From an uncultured Collinsella sp. (lineage in GTDB: Bacteria > Actinomycetota > Coriobacteriia > Coriobacteriales > Coriobacteriaceae): a stretch of DNA of 64,000 bases. This document shows, one piece after another, positions 39,699-49,170 of this stretch. Where the stretch lies: assembly GCA_900768435.1 (NCBI GenBank), contig CAAGCW010000007.1, positions 1 to 64,000 of the forward strand. The letters are read 5' to 3'. Each line of letters opens with the position of its first letter. Within the stretch, counting starts at the first letter, position 1. The translations under genes were made by a program, and so were the position numbers. The notes beneath the pieces were generated by a model, which saw only the letters and a list, made by a program, of their open reading frames with translations, had not been told where the DNA came from and did not search any database.

Positions 39699-41273
39699 TT
39701 GAGCATCACGCCCATCGATAGCATTCGCCGCGCCATCGCCCGCCGCAATGGCGTCGCCGACCCCACCGTATCGGACGGGGCGCACGGGCAGGGCGGACGC
39801 ATCGAGAACGGCCTGTTCCCCGCATCGCACACCGCCGAGGAGCTCGCACGAATCCAAGAGCTAAGCCAGCGTAACGCCGGCGGTCCCGACAGCAGCCAGG
39901 CCACACGCCGTCGCCGCGAGCGCGATCGCGAGCCCGGCCCCATCCACCGCATGGTCAATGCCTGGTGGAACCGCCTGCTCGGAGCCGTCTACGGCGGCGG
40001 CTTCTCCACGCAAGAAGCCGAGTACGAAGATCACGCCGCCCGTCGCGACTACCTTTGGAATACCCTGGGCACCGCCGTATGGGGCATGGCGTTTCCGTTG
40101 CTCACCATCGTGTCCACACAGCTCGTGGGCGCCGAGGAGGCTGGCAAATTCTCCATCGCCTTTGTCACCGGCACGCTCATCATGATCGCGTGCAACTACG
40201 GCGTGCGCAATTTCCAGGTCTCGGACATCGACGAAAAGACGTCCTTTGCCTCTTACCAGCTCAACCGCTGGATCTGCGGAGCGCTCGCGCTGGCATGCGG
40301 CCTGGTATACAGCAGCGCCCGCGGCTACGATGCGCAGATGGCCACAATCGGCCTGGGCGTCTACCTGTATAAGGTGATCGACGGCATTGCCGACGTGTAC
40401 GAGGGCCGCCTGCAGCAGGCCGACAAACTCTACCTGGCCGGTATGAGCCAAACGCTACGATCCGTCGGCGTCATCGCGGTCTTTAGCGTGGTACTGTTCC
40501 TCACGCGCAGCATGCCCATCGCCGCCATGGCCATGGGTGTTACCGCGATCGCCTCGCTCGTGCTGGTCACCGCGCCGCTCGCCCTGCTCGAAACCGAAAA
40601 ATCGCGCCGCGTGAGCCTGCGCGAGGTCGGTCACCTGTTTATCCAGTGCGCCCCGCTTTTTGGCGCGCTGTTCCTGTTCAACCTTATCGAGAGCATGCCC
40701 AAGTTCGTGATGGAAGGCACGCTGGCCTACAAGTATCAGCTGTACTTTAATGCCCTGTTCTTTCCGGCGCAGGCTATTTTGTTGAGCATTGGATTTATCT
40801 ATAAACCGCAGCTCCTGCGTTTGTCGAGCATTTGGGCTAATCCTCGCAAGCGTCATCGCTTTGACCTGATTATTGTTGCCGTTATGGCACTGATCGTGGT
40901 CATCACCAGCGTGTGCGCCGCATTTATGGCAGGTCCCGGTATTCCCCTCATGAGCTTCATGTACGGCCTCAATTTTGAGCGCTACCGCACGCTGGCACTG
41001 CTGATGGTTGTCGCCGGCGGCGTCACCGCGGCCATCGACTTTCTCTACGCCATCATCACGGTGCTGCGCCATGCCGGCGACGTCACCAAAATCTACCTGA
41101 TCTGCTTCGCCGTAAGCGTAGTGCTGCCGGTGATCCTGATCAACCTGCTGGGTCTGATGGGCGCCGTGGTGAGCTACCTAGCCATCATGGCCCTACTCCT
41201 GGTGCTGCTGATTATCGAATACGCCCACATCCGCCAACGCATCGAACGCGACCGCAACCCGTACGGCGCCTAA
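39699..41273 (+). CDS. Polysaccharide/lipid flippase (MOP superfamily, Wzx-like)
   Basis: 524 residues. A charged cytoplasmic N-terminus of about 120 residues (Arg-rich, RRRRERDREPG) precedes about 12 TM segments starting near TLGTAVWGMAFPLLTIVSTQLVGAEEAG. It likely flips lipid-linked polysaccharide units across the membrane. The start is probably TTG at 39699, with AAAGGA 9 nt upstream, and a possible -10 TATACT at 39665-39670. In-frame ATGs further up lie in the repeat region. It is a single-gene unit. Confidence 0.8.
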   Translation: MSITPIDSIRRAIARRNGVADPTVSDGAHGQGGRIENGLFPASHTAEELARIQELSQRNAGGPDSSQATRRRRERDREPGPIHRMVNAWWNRLLGAVYGGGFSTQEAEYEDHAARRDYLWNTLGTAVWGMAFPLLTIVSTQLVGAEEAGKFSIAFVTGTLIMIACNYGVRNFQVSDIDEKTSFASYQLNRWICGALALACGLVYSSARGYDAQMATIGLGVYLYKVIDGIADVYEGRLQQADKLYLAGMSQTLRSVGVIAVFSVVLFLTRSMPIAAMAMGVTAIASLVLVTAPLALLETEKSRRVSLREVGHLFIQCAPLFGALFLFNLIESMPKFVMEGTLAYKYQLYFNALFFPAQAILLSIGFIYKPQLLRLSSIWANPRKRHRFDLIIVAVMALIVVITSVCAAFMAGPGIPLMSFMYGLNFERYRTLALLMVVAGGVTAAIDFLYAIITVLRHAGDVTKIYLICFAVSVVLPVILINLLGLMGAVVSYLAIMALLLVLLIIEYAHIRQRIERDRNPYGA

Positions 41274-41315
41274 TTCGAATCAATTTGAAGAAAAGAAACG
41301 TCGATGTTTAGGCAC

Positions 41316-41462
41316 CGACAGCGAGCAGTCTCGAAGTGCCCCAGGTTGGCGCGAAAGAGGAGCGACGCGTACTTCTGTACGCGAGAGACGGTTTGAGCGA
41401 CAAGATGGGGTGCTTCGAGGCTGCGCAGCGTCAACGTGACCGCCGTTCGGTAGAACGGCGGA
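41316..41462. repeat. Structured intergenic element with nested inverted repeats
   Basis: The outer arms around CTCGAAGTGCCCCA (41323-41343) and TGGGGTGCTTCGAG (41406-41426) pair with few mismatches. The centre has CGCGTACTTCTGTACGCG (41366-41383). A separate CCGCCGTTC/GAACGGCGG hairpin closes the right end. It lies between two convergent stop codons. No T-run is present, so it is not a standard terminator. Confidence 0.65.
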
Positions 41463-41468
41463 ACAAGG

Positions 41469-42308
41469 TTATTCTCCAGGGTTGATATTCGCGTAGAACT
41501 CCGCGCCATCATCCAGGCGCAGGATCCCGACGCGGCCGAACTCGGAGCCGGTGGCGGCGGCGCAATCGATATCGATGCGATCGGGCACGCCGGCGGTATC
41601 CTCGCCACCCAGGCGCACAATCTGCCCGCGGCCCGACTCCTCATCAAGCCCCGCCAGGCCGCCAACCTCGCAATAGCGCCCAAGCGACACCGTGGGCGTG
41701 TGGCCGCTCACCACGACCGGGCCCTCGCCCTCGGCAGAAAGCAGTCCCGTCGGCGCATCCCAATAGCCGTGACGAATCCACAGTAGGTCATCGGACGACT
41801 GCACCGCGAGCATCTGCTGCAGCAGCTCGCGATCGGCACCCACCGCTCCGACGCCATCGGCACAATCGACGCCATGCTCAAGTAAAAACGCGCGCGCCGC
41901 CTTCATCTCGATTCCAGCATGTACCAGCAGATACGGGCGCTCCTTGGTCTCGGCCACCGCGTAGAGCGGCAGCGCGGCCATCCATCGCACGAGCTCCTCG
42001 TATGCCTCAAATTCCATGTCGTTGAGCTGCTCGCGCGTCGTCCAGCCACCGTTGATATCCCAGGTCTCGGCATCGAGCGGATCCTGGCCAATGATGGCAT
42101 CGAGCATGATCTGCTCGTGATTGCCCTTGAGAACGCGGGCGTTAGGCAGCGAGCGCACGAGCTTAATAACGCCGACCGGATCGGGCCCGCGATCGATCAT
42201 GTCGCCCAGCACGTACAGCGCGTCGTCGGACGTCAACGAGATCTTAGACAGGGCCTCGTCAAGCGCATGCACGTGTCCGTGAGCATCAGATGTCACATAG
42301 ATCGCCAT
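41469..42308 (-). CDS. Metallophosphoesterase (PrpA/ApaH-like)
   Basis: 279 residues of the calcineurin-like phosphoesterase superfamily. Metal-binding motifs are YVTSDAHGHVHALDEAL (D-x-H), YVLGDMIDRGPDP (GDxxDRG), LKGNHEQIML (GNHE), VHAGIE and VVSGHTPT. It could be a protein phosphatase or a dinucleoside polyphosphatase; the motifs do not separate these. The ATG at 42308 has GAAAGGC. The 253-bp gap upstream has no gene. Confidence 0.88.
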   Translation of the reverse strand: MAIYVTSDAHGHVHALDEALSKISLTSDDALYVLGDMIDRGPDPVGVIKLVRSLPNARVLKGNHEQIMLDAIIGQDPLDAETWDINGGWTTREQLNDMEFEAYEELVRWMAALPLYAVAETKERPYLLVHAGIEMKAARAFLLEHGVDCADGVGAVGADRELLQQMLAVQSSDDLLWIRHGYWDAPTGLLSAEGEGPVVVSGHTPTVSLGRYCEVGGLAGLDEESGRGQIVRLGGEDTAGVPDRIDIDCAAATGSEFGRVGILRLDDGAEFYANINPGE

Positions 42309-42561
42309 GGAACGCCTTTCCCTACCTTGCGACCGAAGCCCGGAACCGCAACTAAAACTTCAAGTTGAACTTAAACGTTACCCATTGTACTCCGTTGCAA
42401 TAAAGCTGGAAAGGGTTTCCGAGCAGAGGCAAAGACGGCAGCCGTCTATGACGATATCGCGCACGCCCGCAATCCAACCCCATAAACCCACCATCTTTGG
42501 GTACAAATAACCGCAGACAACTGACCGTGCCACGCCAACCACCCAGGAGCGGACACCATCC

Positions 42562-44163
42562 ATGAACCAGATCCTTCTCTTTATCGGCCTCGTTATTATT
42601 CTGTGCCTGACCATCAAGCCCGTCGGCAAAAAACTCCCCTTCCCCACCCTGCTCATCTTTATCGCGCTCGGCATGCTGTTGGGCGTCAACGGGCCGGCTC
42701 ACATCGACTTTAGCGACTACGCGCTCACCGAAACCGTCTGCAGCACGGCGCTGCTGTTCATCATGTTCTACGGCGGTTTTAACACCAACATCGACCGTGC
42801 CAAGCCCGTCGCCGCGCCTGCGGTGCTGCTGAGCACGCTCGGCGTCGTCATCACTGCCGGCATTACCGGCGTGTTCGCGCACTTTGTACTGGGCTTCGAC
42901 TGGATCGGCGGCCTGCTGCTGGGATCGGTCGTGGCGTCCACCGACGCGGCCAGCGTCTTTAGCGTGCTGCGCGAGCACAGCCTTTCGCTGAGGGGCGGCA
43001 CCGACTCGCTGCTCGAGGTCGAATCGGGCTCCAACGACCCCGTCGCCTACATGCTCACCGCCGTGCTCGCCACACTCGCGGCCGGCGGCGACATCAACAT
43101 TCCCGCACTGCTGGCCAAGCAGATTATCCTGGGCGCGGGCCTGGGCCTTGTCATCGGCTGGGCGGCGGGCCGCCTGATTGAACGAGCGCACGCAACGGCC
43201 GAGGGCGCGCAGACCATCTTTTTGTTCGCCGTGGCGATCGTCGCCTACGCATTGCCGAGCTATCTGGGCGGCAACGGCTTTTTGGCCGTGTACCTGGCCG
43301 GCATTGTGCTGGGCGCGAGCGACATCACCGGCAAGGTCGAGATGGCGCACTTTTTTGACACCCTCACCGAGATGGCCGAGATGACCATCTTCTTTTTGCT
43401 GGGCCTGCTCGTCACGCCCGCGCGCCTGCCGCAGATGCTGCTGCCGGGCCTGGCGCTCATGGCGTTTATGCTCTTTGCGAGCCGCCCCATCGCCGTCGGT
43501 CTGCTGCTGGTGCCCTTTAAGACGAACCCTCGCCAGGTTGCACTCGTAAGCTGGGCGGGCTTGCGCGGCGCGGCTTCGGTCGTCTTTAGCCTCTTTGCCG
43601 TGGTAGCCGGCGTTCCCGGCGGTCACGACCTGTTTGACCTGGTGTTTGTGATTGCCGTATCGAGCATTGTGGTGCAGGGTTCGCTACTGCCGGCGGTGGC
43701 GAAGAAACTCGATATGATCGATGCGGCCGGCGACGTACGCCGCACCTTTAACGACTACCGCGACGAGGACGGCATGTCGTTTGTAAAGCTCAAGGTGGGC
43801 GCTGGCCATCCGTTTGCCGGGCGCTCGCTCGCCGATATTGGCAGCGCGACGGACATGCTCGTGGTCTTGGTGCTGCGCGACGGGGCGCACCCGGTACTGC
43901 CCAACGGCGATACCGTCATCGAGGAAGGCGACCTTCTGGTGATGGCAGCCCCAACGTTCGAAGAGCGTGCCGAGGTTACGCTGCGCGAGGTCACCGTGAC
44001 GCCCCACGGTCGCCTGGCCGGTCAGCGCCTGCGCGACGTGCCGCAAGGCAAGCACCCGTTTATTGTGGTGATGCTAAAGCGCGAAGGCCAAACGATCATC
44101 CCCGACGGCAACACCCTAATATACGCCGGCGACGAAGCCGTCATCGCCACGCTGGCATCGTAG
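42562..44163 (+). CDS. CPA1-type K+/H+ (or Na+/H+) antiporter with RCK C-domain
   Basis: 533 residues. About 12-13 TM segments form the exchanger (IGGLLLGSVVASTDAASVFSVL with conserved D; LEVESGSNDPVAYML with the ND pair). A C-terminal cytoplasmic TrkA_C-like domain (about 400-530; AGRSLADIGSATDMLVVLV, NTLIYAGDEAVIA) likely senses a nucleotide. The layout matches NhaP2/CvrA potassium/proton antiporters. The AGGAG is rather far upstream (about 13 nt). It is a single-gene unit, convergent with the small gene at 44193. Confidence 0.88.
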   Translation: MNQILLFIGLVIILCLTIKPVGKKLPFPTLLIFIALGMLLGVNGPAHIDFSDYALTETVCSTALLFIMFYGGFNTNIDRAKPVAAPAVLLSTLGVVITAGITGVFAHFVLGFDWIGGLLLGSVVASTDAASVFSVLREHSLSLRGGTDSLLEVESGSNDPVAYMLTAVLATLAAGGDINIPALLAKQIILGAGLGLVIGWAAGRLIERAHATAEGAQTIFLFAVAIVAYALPSYLGGNGFLAVYLAGIVLGASDITGKVEMAHFFDTLTEMAEMTIFFLLGLLVTPARLPQMLLPGLALMAFMLFASRPIAVGLLLVPFKTNPRQVALVSWAGLRGAASVVFSLFAVVAGVPGGHDLFDLVFVIAVSSIVVQGSLLPAVAKKLDMIDAAGDVRRTFNDYRDEDGMSFVKLKVGAGHPFAGRSLADIGSATDMLVVLVLRDGAHPVLPNGDTVIEEGDLLVMAAPTFEERAEVTLREVTVTPHGRLAGQRLRDVPQGKHPFIVVMLKREGQTIIPDGNTLIYAGDEAVIATLAS

Positions 44164-44192
44164 TGGCTAGGGGTAGCTAATTTGGGAAGGGG

Positions 44193-44384
44193 TTAGTCAT
44201 CGTCGACGGCAAAGTCGCGGAGGTCGAGGCCTTCGCGTTCGGCTCGGGCTAGGAGCTCTTGGGGCGACTCGTCCTCGATATCCATCACGTCGAGCATGTC
44301 AGCGGGAAAGCCCACGCCAGCCGCGCTCCCTGCGTAGTCGAGCAAGCCCTCGCGCAGCTGGTCTACATCAACTTCAATCTTCAC
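44193..44384 (-). CDS. Small acidic protein of unknown function (63 aa, GTG start)
   Basis: 63 residues (VKIEVDVDQLREGLLDYAG... ending DLRDFAVDDD), strongly acidic, no TM or cysteine. The start is GTG at 44384 with an ideal AGGAGG 6-7 nt upstream. The LREGLLDY and EDESPQELLARAEREG helices suggest a small folded protein. No family is recognised. Confidence 0.72.
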   Translation of the reverse strand: MKIEVDVDQLREGLLDYAGSAAGVGFPADMLDVMDIEDESPQELLARAEREGLDLRDFAVDDD

Positions 44385-44496
44385 GGTGAATCCTCCTACC
44401 GGGCAATCGCGACCGGACAAACCGCACGTCCCAACTGATGTGCAATAAACTCCAGATACGGCCATAATAAAATAATGAACATCAGGGAGGTTACGG

Positions 44497-44856
44497 ATGA
44501 TGGACAAGCTCACTGCCATGACGGAACAAGTCAGGGATTTTTGTGATGCGCGCGATTGGCGCAAATATCACACTCCAAAGGAACTTGCCATCGGCATAGC
44601 GACAGAGTCCTCCGAACTCCTTCAGCTTTTCCGCTTTATGAGCGACGAGCGCATTGCAGAAATGTTCGATAACCCTGATCAGCGCCAAGCCATCGAAGAC
44701 GAAGTCGCTGATACGCTCCTCTTTCTCCTGCGTTTCGCCGATCTAAACGGAATCGACCTCCCAAAGGCGCTCTCGTCCAAACTCAAACGCAACGGCGAGC
44801 GCTATCCCGTCGACACCAGCTCCAGCGAATACAGAAAGGCGGACCACCATGAGTAA
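44497..44856 (+). CDS. MazG-like nucleotide pyrophosphohydrolase
   Basis: 119 residues, single MazG/RS21-C6-type domain that hydrolyses NTPs or dNTPs to monophosphates. The metal motif is ESSELLQL (ExxE) and then EDEVADTLLF (ExxD). The SD GGGAGG sets the start. The stop overlaps the next gene's ATG by 8 bp (ATGAGTAA), so the two are translationally coupled. GC content looks lower than the chromosome around it, suggesting transfer as a two-gene unit. Confidence 0.9.
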   Translation: MMDKLTAMTEQVRDFCDARDWRKYHTPKELAIGIATESSELLQLFRFMSDERIAEMFDNPDQRQAIEDEVADTLLFLLRFADLNGIDLPKALSSKLKRNGERYPVDTSSSEYRKADHHE

Positions 44857-46591
44857 CGAGTTCGCCCTTCGGCAATACACGCTTCCCCTGCCCCAGCCCT
44901 TCGAGACAAGCGAATCGCTGCAAGACTTTGGCACGCCAAATCCAGGGTCGCACCACGACGAAAGCTGGCCTGTTCTCTACATCCTGACCAACAGCAAAAA
45001 CAAAACGGCGTACATCGGTCAAACGACCAATTATCGACGCCGCATGAAGCAACACGCCGCAAACGTGGACAAAGACTTCGACCGGACCCTTCTGATTGAC
45101 AATTCGACTTTCAATCAGTCAGCAACATTTGAGTTTGAGAATCGACTTATCGAGCTGTTCTGCGCTGACGAAAAATACCAGGTAACCAACGCCAACAATG
45201 GCTATGCCCAGTTCGATTATTTTGAGCGACCTCAGTATCGCCAGAAGTTCAGAGACCTCTGGTCGAAACTTCGCGAAGAGAACTATGCGATCCACCCCAT
45301 CGAAGAGCTCGAGAACACTGACCTGTTCAAATTCTCGCCCTTCAAGACGCTCACGCCCGATCAATACGAAACGATTGAGGCGATTTACAGGCGGCTCGAG
45401 CAAGAGCATGAAGACATTAAACACGGCGGGCCCAAGAAAGAGCGCGTAACCGTCGTGAACGGCGCGCCGGGAACAGGCAAAACAATCCTCGCCATCAGTC
45501 TCATGTTCAAAATCAAAAATGAGCCGAACCTTTCCGGCCTGCGGGTCGGCTTTGTCACCCCCATGGATTCCCTAAAGAAGACCCTCAGGAAACTCACGCA
45601 TTTCCTTCCAGGGTTAAAGCCTGGCGATATCTTGAGCCCCAGTGACGTCACAAAAAATGATCGTTATGACATCCTACTTGTCGACGAAGCACATCGACTG
45701 GGTAATTATCTAAGTATGGGCTCCGGCATCAAGGCCTTCTATAACACCTGCGATCGCCTCGGCCTTCCGCACACGAGCAACCAGGTTGACTGGATATACA
45801 AATGCTGCGACAAGGCGTACCTGTTCTATGACCCCAAACAGCAAGTCCGCGCATCAGGACTCAACCGAGATGGCCTTGAGCAGCGACTCAACCAACTCGA
45901 AGAAGCCGGCATCGAAACTGAAGAGTTCAGCCTAAGCACGCAGATGCGCGTGCGTGGCGGCGATGAGTACCTCGATTTTGTCTACGACCTGCTTGATAAC
46001 AAAGCGTACATGCATGCCGGCATGAAGTTCAAAGAACTCTTTTCATCGCAGCCTTACGATTCGCGAGCCGGGGATCCGAACAGCGATACCCCCAGATACC
46101 AGTTTGGAATCGTCGACCAATTTGAGGATTTCTGCTCCCTACAGCAGGCCAAAGAAAAAGAAGTTGGGCTGTCCCGTATGACAGCCGGTTTTGCCTGGAA
46201 ATGGGAAAGCAAGAGCAATAAAGATGCGTTCGATATCGTCATCGAGGGCATTCCCAAACACTGGAACTCGACCCAGAAGGATTGGGTTAACTCCGCCAAC
46301 GCCGTCAACGAAGTCGGGTGCATTCATACGGTACAAGGCTACGATCTCAACTACGGATTCGTAATTCTGGGTCCCGACATTTACTACGACACCGACAAGA
46401 ATGCCGTCTGCGTTAGCGGAGCGAACTTCAAAGATGCTGTCGCAAAAAAGAAGGCGAGCGACGACGACCTGCGAAAGATTATCGTCAACGCCTACTACGT
46501 TCTCATGACGCGCGGCATGCTGGGAACGTATCTCTATGTGTGCGACCCCGCTCTCAAGGAGTATTTGTCGCGATATATCCCGGTGATATAG
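44849..46591 (+). CDS. GIY-YIG nuclease fused to a DUF2075 helicase-like ATPase
   Basis: 580 residues. An N-terminal GIY-YIG domain (about 40-110) has VLYILTNSKNKTAYIGQT, the RRRMKQH arginine and a metal glutamate in EFENRLIELF. The C-terminal two thirds is DUF2075: Walker A VVNGAPGTGKT (about 202-212), Walker B ILLVDEAHRLGN, a sensor LSTQMRVRGGDEYLDF and the SF1-like VGCIHTVQGYDLNYGFVILGPD. A nuclease coupled to a motor, together with MazG, looks like nucleic-acid quality control or phage defence. No defence role is shown by the sequence alone. Confidence 0.85.
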   Translation: MSNEFALRQYTLPLPQPFETSESLQDFGTPNPGSHHDESWPVLYILTNSKNKTAYIGQTTNYRRRMKQHAANVDKDFDRTLLIDNSTFNQSATFEFENRLIELFCADEKYQVTNANNGYAQFDYFERPQYRQKFRDLWSKLREENYAIHPIEELENTDLFKFSPFKTLTPDQYETIEAIYRRLEQEHEDIKHGGPKKERVTVVNGAPGTGKTILAISLMFKIKNEPNLSGLRVGFVTPMDSLKKTLRKLTHFLPGLKPGDILSPSDVTKNDRYDILLVDEAHRLGNYLSMGSGIKAFYNTCDRLGLPHTSNQVDWIYKCCDKAYLFYDPKQQVRASGLNRDGLEQRLNQLEEAGIETEEFSLSTQMRVRGGDEYLDFVYDLLDNKAYMHAGMKFKELFSSQPYDSRAGDPNSDTPRYQFGIVDQFEDFCSLQQAKEKEVGLSRMTAGFAWKWESKSNKDAFDIVIEGIPKHWNSTQKDWVNSANAVNEVGCIHTVQGYDLNYGFVILGPDIYYDTDKNAVCVSGANFKDAVAKKKASDDDLRKIIVNAYYVLMTRGMLGTYLYVCDPALKEYLSRYIPVI

Positions 46592-46732
46592 ACCTAGCGA
46601 CCGCCCTCCCCCATGTAACCATCCTGTAAATCATAGCGGCGCACTCGGGTTTTGCTGTGATTCGGTCGCGCCTGACGCTCCACTGTGCTAAAGTATCCCG
46701 AACGTTCAAACGACTACGAGGGGAACTAGAAG

Positions 46733-47857
46733 ATGGCACGTGTGCACAACTTCTCAGCTGGCCCGGCCGCGCTGCCTACAAGCGTGCTCGCCGAGATCGC
46801 CGACGAGATGATGGACTACCGCGGTTGCGGCATGTCCGTGCTCGAGATGAGCCATCGATCTAGCATGTACCAGCAGATTATCAACGACGCCGAGGCAACC
46901 CTGCGCCGTCTGCTGAGCATCCCCGACAACTACCGCGTCCTGTTTTTGCAGGGTGGCGCCACGCTGCAGTTTGCGGGTATCCCCATGAACCTCATGCGCC
47001 GCGGCCGCGCCGGCTACGTCGTAACCGGCAACTTTGCCAACAAGGCGTACAAGGAGGCCGCCAAGTACGGCGAGGCCGTACTGCTCGCGAGCTCCGAAGA
47101 CACCAATTTCGACCGCATACCCACCATAGTCGACATCAACGCGCGCATTGCCGCCGAGGCCGCGGGCGGCGGGCTCGACTACGTCTACATCTGCCAGAAC
47201 AACACCATCTTTGGCACCATGTACCACGAGCTGCCCAACTGTGGCGATGTGCCGCTGGTCGCCGATGTCTCGAGCTGCTTTCTGTCGCAGCCGCTCGACG
47301 TCGAGCGCTACGGACTCATCTACGCCGGCGCCCAGAAAAACGCCGGCGCCGCGGGCGTGACCGTGGTCATCGTGCGCGACGATCTCATCGCAGATGGCCC
47401 CGCCTTTGCGCAGACGCCGCAGTACATGGACCTTAAGATCCAGGCCGCCAAGGGCTCCATGCTCAACACGCCTAACACCTTTGGCATCTACGTATGCGGC
47501 AAGGTGTTCCGTTGGGTTGAGCAGACCGGCGGACTTGCCGCCATGGCCGAGCGCAACTGGGCCAAGGCCAATCTGCTCTATGAGCTGCTCGAGCACAGCG
47601 AGCTGTTCCATGGCACCACGCAGGCCGACAGCCGCTCCATCGCCAACGTCACCTTCCGTACCGGCGATGCCGACCTCGACGCCGCCTTTGTCGCAGGCGC
47701 GGCCGAGCACCAGATTCAAAACGTCAAGGGTCATCGCCTGGTGGGTGGCATGCGCGCCAGCGTCTACAACGCCGTAACCATGGAAGACGCGCAGGCACTG
47801 GCCTCGTACATGAAGGACTTCGAAGCGCAGCATAGTTTGAGTCCGCGATCTAACTAG
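46733..47857 (+). CDS. serC: Phosphoserine aminotransferase
   Basis: 374 residues. It converts 3-phosphohydroxypyruvate plus glutamate to phosphoserine. It starts VHNFSAGPAALP; the PLP lysine is in YAGAQKNAGAAG; NTPNTFGIYVCGKVF and the C-terminal GHRLVGGMRASVYNAV are conserved. It is followed by serA after 72 bp on the same strand. GAGGGGA lies a little far upstream. Confidence 0.96.
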   Translation: MARVHNFSAGPAALPTSVLAEIADEMMDYRGCGMSVLEMSHRSSMYQQIINDAEATLRRLLSIPDNYRVLFLQGGATLQFAGIPMNLMRRGRAGYVVTGNFANKAYKEAAKYGEAVLLASSEDTNFDRIPTIVDINARIAAEAAGGGLDYVYICQNNTIFGTMYHELPNCGDVPLVADVSSCFLSQPLDVERYGLIYAGAQKNAGAAGVTVVIVRDDLIADGPAFAQTPQYMDLKIQAAKGSMLNTPNTFGIYVCGKVFRWVEQTGGLAAMAERNWAKANLLYELLEHSELFHGTTQADSRSIANVTFRTGDADLDAAFVAGAAEHQIQNVKGHRLVGGMRASVYNAVTMEDAQALASYMKDFEAQHSLSPRSN

Positions 47858-47929
47858 CCCGCAACGCGCGGGCTGACCAGCCACCTCAGACCACCCTGTT
47901 TAGATCAAAACCTGCTAAGGAGTTTTTCC

Positions 47930-49093
47930 ATGCGTAAGATTAAGACCATCGACGACATCACCAAAGACGGCAAAGTCGAGTTTGGCGAGGGCTACGAGTT
48001 TGTAAGCACCGCCGAGGAGGCCGACGCTATCCTGATGCGCTCCACCGACATGCACGGCTACGAGCTGCCCGAGGGCATCCGCGCCATCGCCCGCTGCGGC
48101 GCCGGCGTCAACAACATCCCCGTCGAGGAGTACGCCAGAAAGGGCGTCGTCGTCTTTAACTCCCCCGGTGCCAACAGCAACGCCGTCAAGGAGCTCGTCC
48201 TGGGCATGCTGGTGCTTTCGAGCCGCGGCGTCGTGCAGTCGATGAACTGGGTGCGCAACAACGCCGACGACCCCGAGATCCAGGTCGATGCCGAGAAGGC
48301 CAAGAAGGCCTTTGTGGGCCGCGAGCTCAAGGGCAAGCGCATCGGCGTCATCGGCCTGGGCAACGTAGGCTCCAAGGTCGCCAACGCCTGTGTCGACCTG
48401 GGCATGGACGTTTACGGCTACGATCCGTTCATTTCCGTCGAGCACGCGTGGGTGCTGAGCCGCGAGGTGCAGCGCGTGGGCACGCTCGAGGATCTGTGCC
48501 GCGGCTGCGACTACCTCACCGTGCACGTGCCCAGCAAGGCCGATACCATCGGCATGATCAGCACCGAGCAGATCGACCTGCTGGCCCCGGACGCCGTGCT
48601 CATCAACTACGCGCGCGAGACCATCATTGACGAGGACGCCGTCGACGCCGCCCTGCGCGCGGGCAAGCTCAGCTGGTTTAGCTGCGACTTTGCCACGCCC
48701 AAGACCGTCAAGATGCCCAACACGTTTATCACCACGCATTCGGGCGCCGGCACCGGCGAGGCCGAGGCCAACTGCGCCGACATGGCCATCAGCGAGCTCA
48801 AGGATTACCTGGAAAACGGCAACATCGCGCACAGCGTCAACTACCCCGCCTGCAGCATGGGCAAGGCGCGCGCCGCAAGCCGCATTGCCTGCCTGCATGC
48901 CAACGTGCCCAACATGATCGGCCAGATCACGGCCATTCTCGCCAAGGACAACGCCAACGTGCAGCGCATGACCAACGAGTCCGCTGGCGAGAACGCCTAC
49001 ACTATGTTCGACACCGACGAGCACCTGGACAGCAGCACCATCGAGGCTCTCAAGCAGATTCCGTCGATGTATCGCGTGCGTGTGATCAAATAG
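47930..49093 (+). CDS. serA: D-3-phosphoglycerate dehydrogenase
   Basis: 387 residues, the short type with a C-terminal ACT domain (about 315-387, ARIACLHANVPNMIGQITAIL). It oxidises 3-phosphoglycerate in serine synthesis. The NAD motif is RIGVIGLGNVGSKVANA, and the catalytic region is ARCGAGVNNIPVEE and THSGAGTGEAEANC. The ACT domain suggests serine feedback. SD AAGGAG. It ends serC-serA, with a strong terminator. Confidence 0.96.
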   Translation: MRKIKTIDDITKDGKVEFGEGYEFVSTAEEADAILMRSTDMHGYELPEGIRAIARCGAGVNNIPVEEYARKGVVVFNSPGANSNAVKELVLGMLVLSSRGVVQSMNWVRNNADDPEIQVDAEKAKKAFVGRELKGKRIGVIGLGNVGSKVANACVDLGMDVYGYDPFISVEHAWVLSREVQRVGTLEDLCRGCDYLTVHVPSKADTIGMISTEQIDLLAPDAVLINYARETIIDEDAVDAALRAGKLSWFSCDFATPKTVKMPNTFITTHSGAGTGEAEANCADMAISELKDYLENGNIAHSVNYPACSMGKARAASRIACLHANVPNMIGQITAILAKDNANVQRMTNESAGENAYTMFDTDEHLDSSTIEALKQIPSMYRVRVIK

Positions 49094-49132
49094 CGCCGGT
49101 GCCAAGCCTGCCAGGCAGGCCATGAAGCCCAT

Positions 49133-49170
49133 TCGGCCCCCGTTTTCACGAAACGGGGGCCGATTTTGTT
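49133..49170 (+). terminator. Terminator of serC-serA
   Basis: The perfect stem TCGGCCCCCGTTT / AAACGGGGGCCGA is followed by TTTTGTT. Confidence 0.95.

Noticed and set aside
41270..41468. Small protein encoded in the structured element at 41.3-41.5 kb
   Set aside because: The frame is open only because of the inverted-repeat sequence; no start with SD was found.
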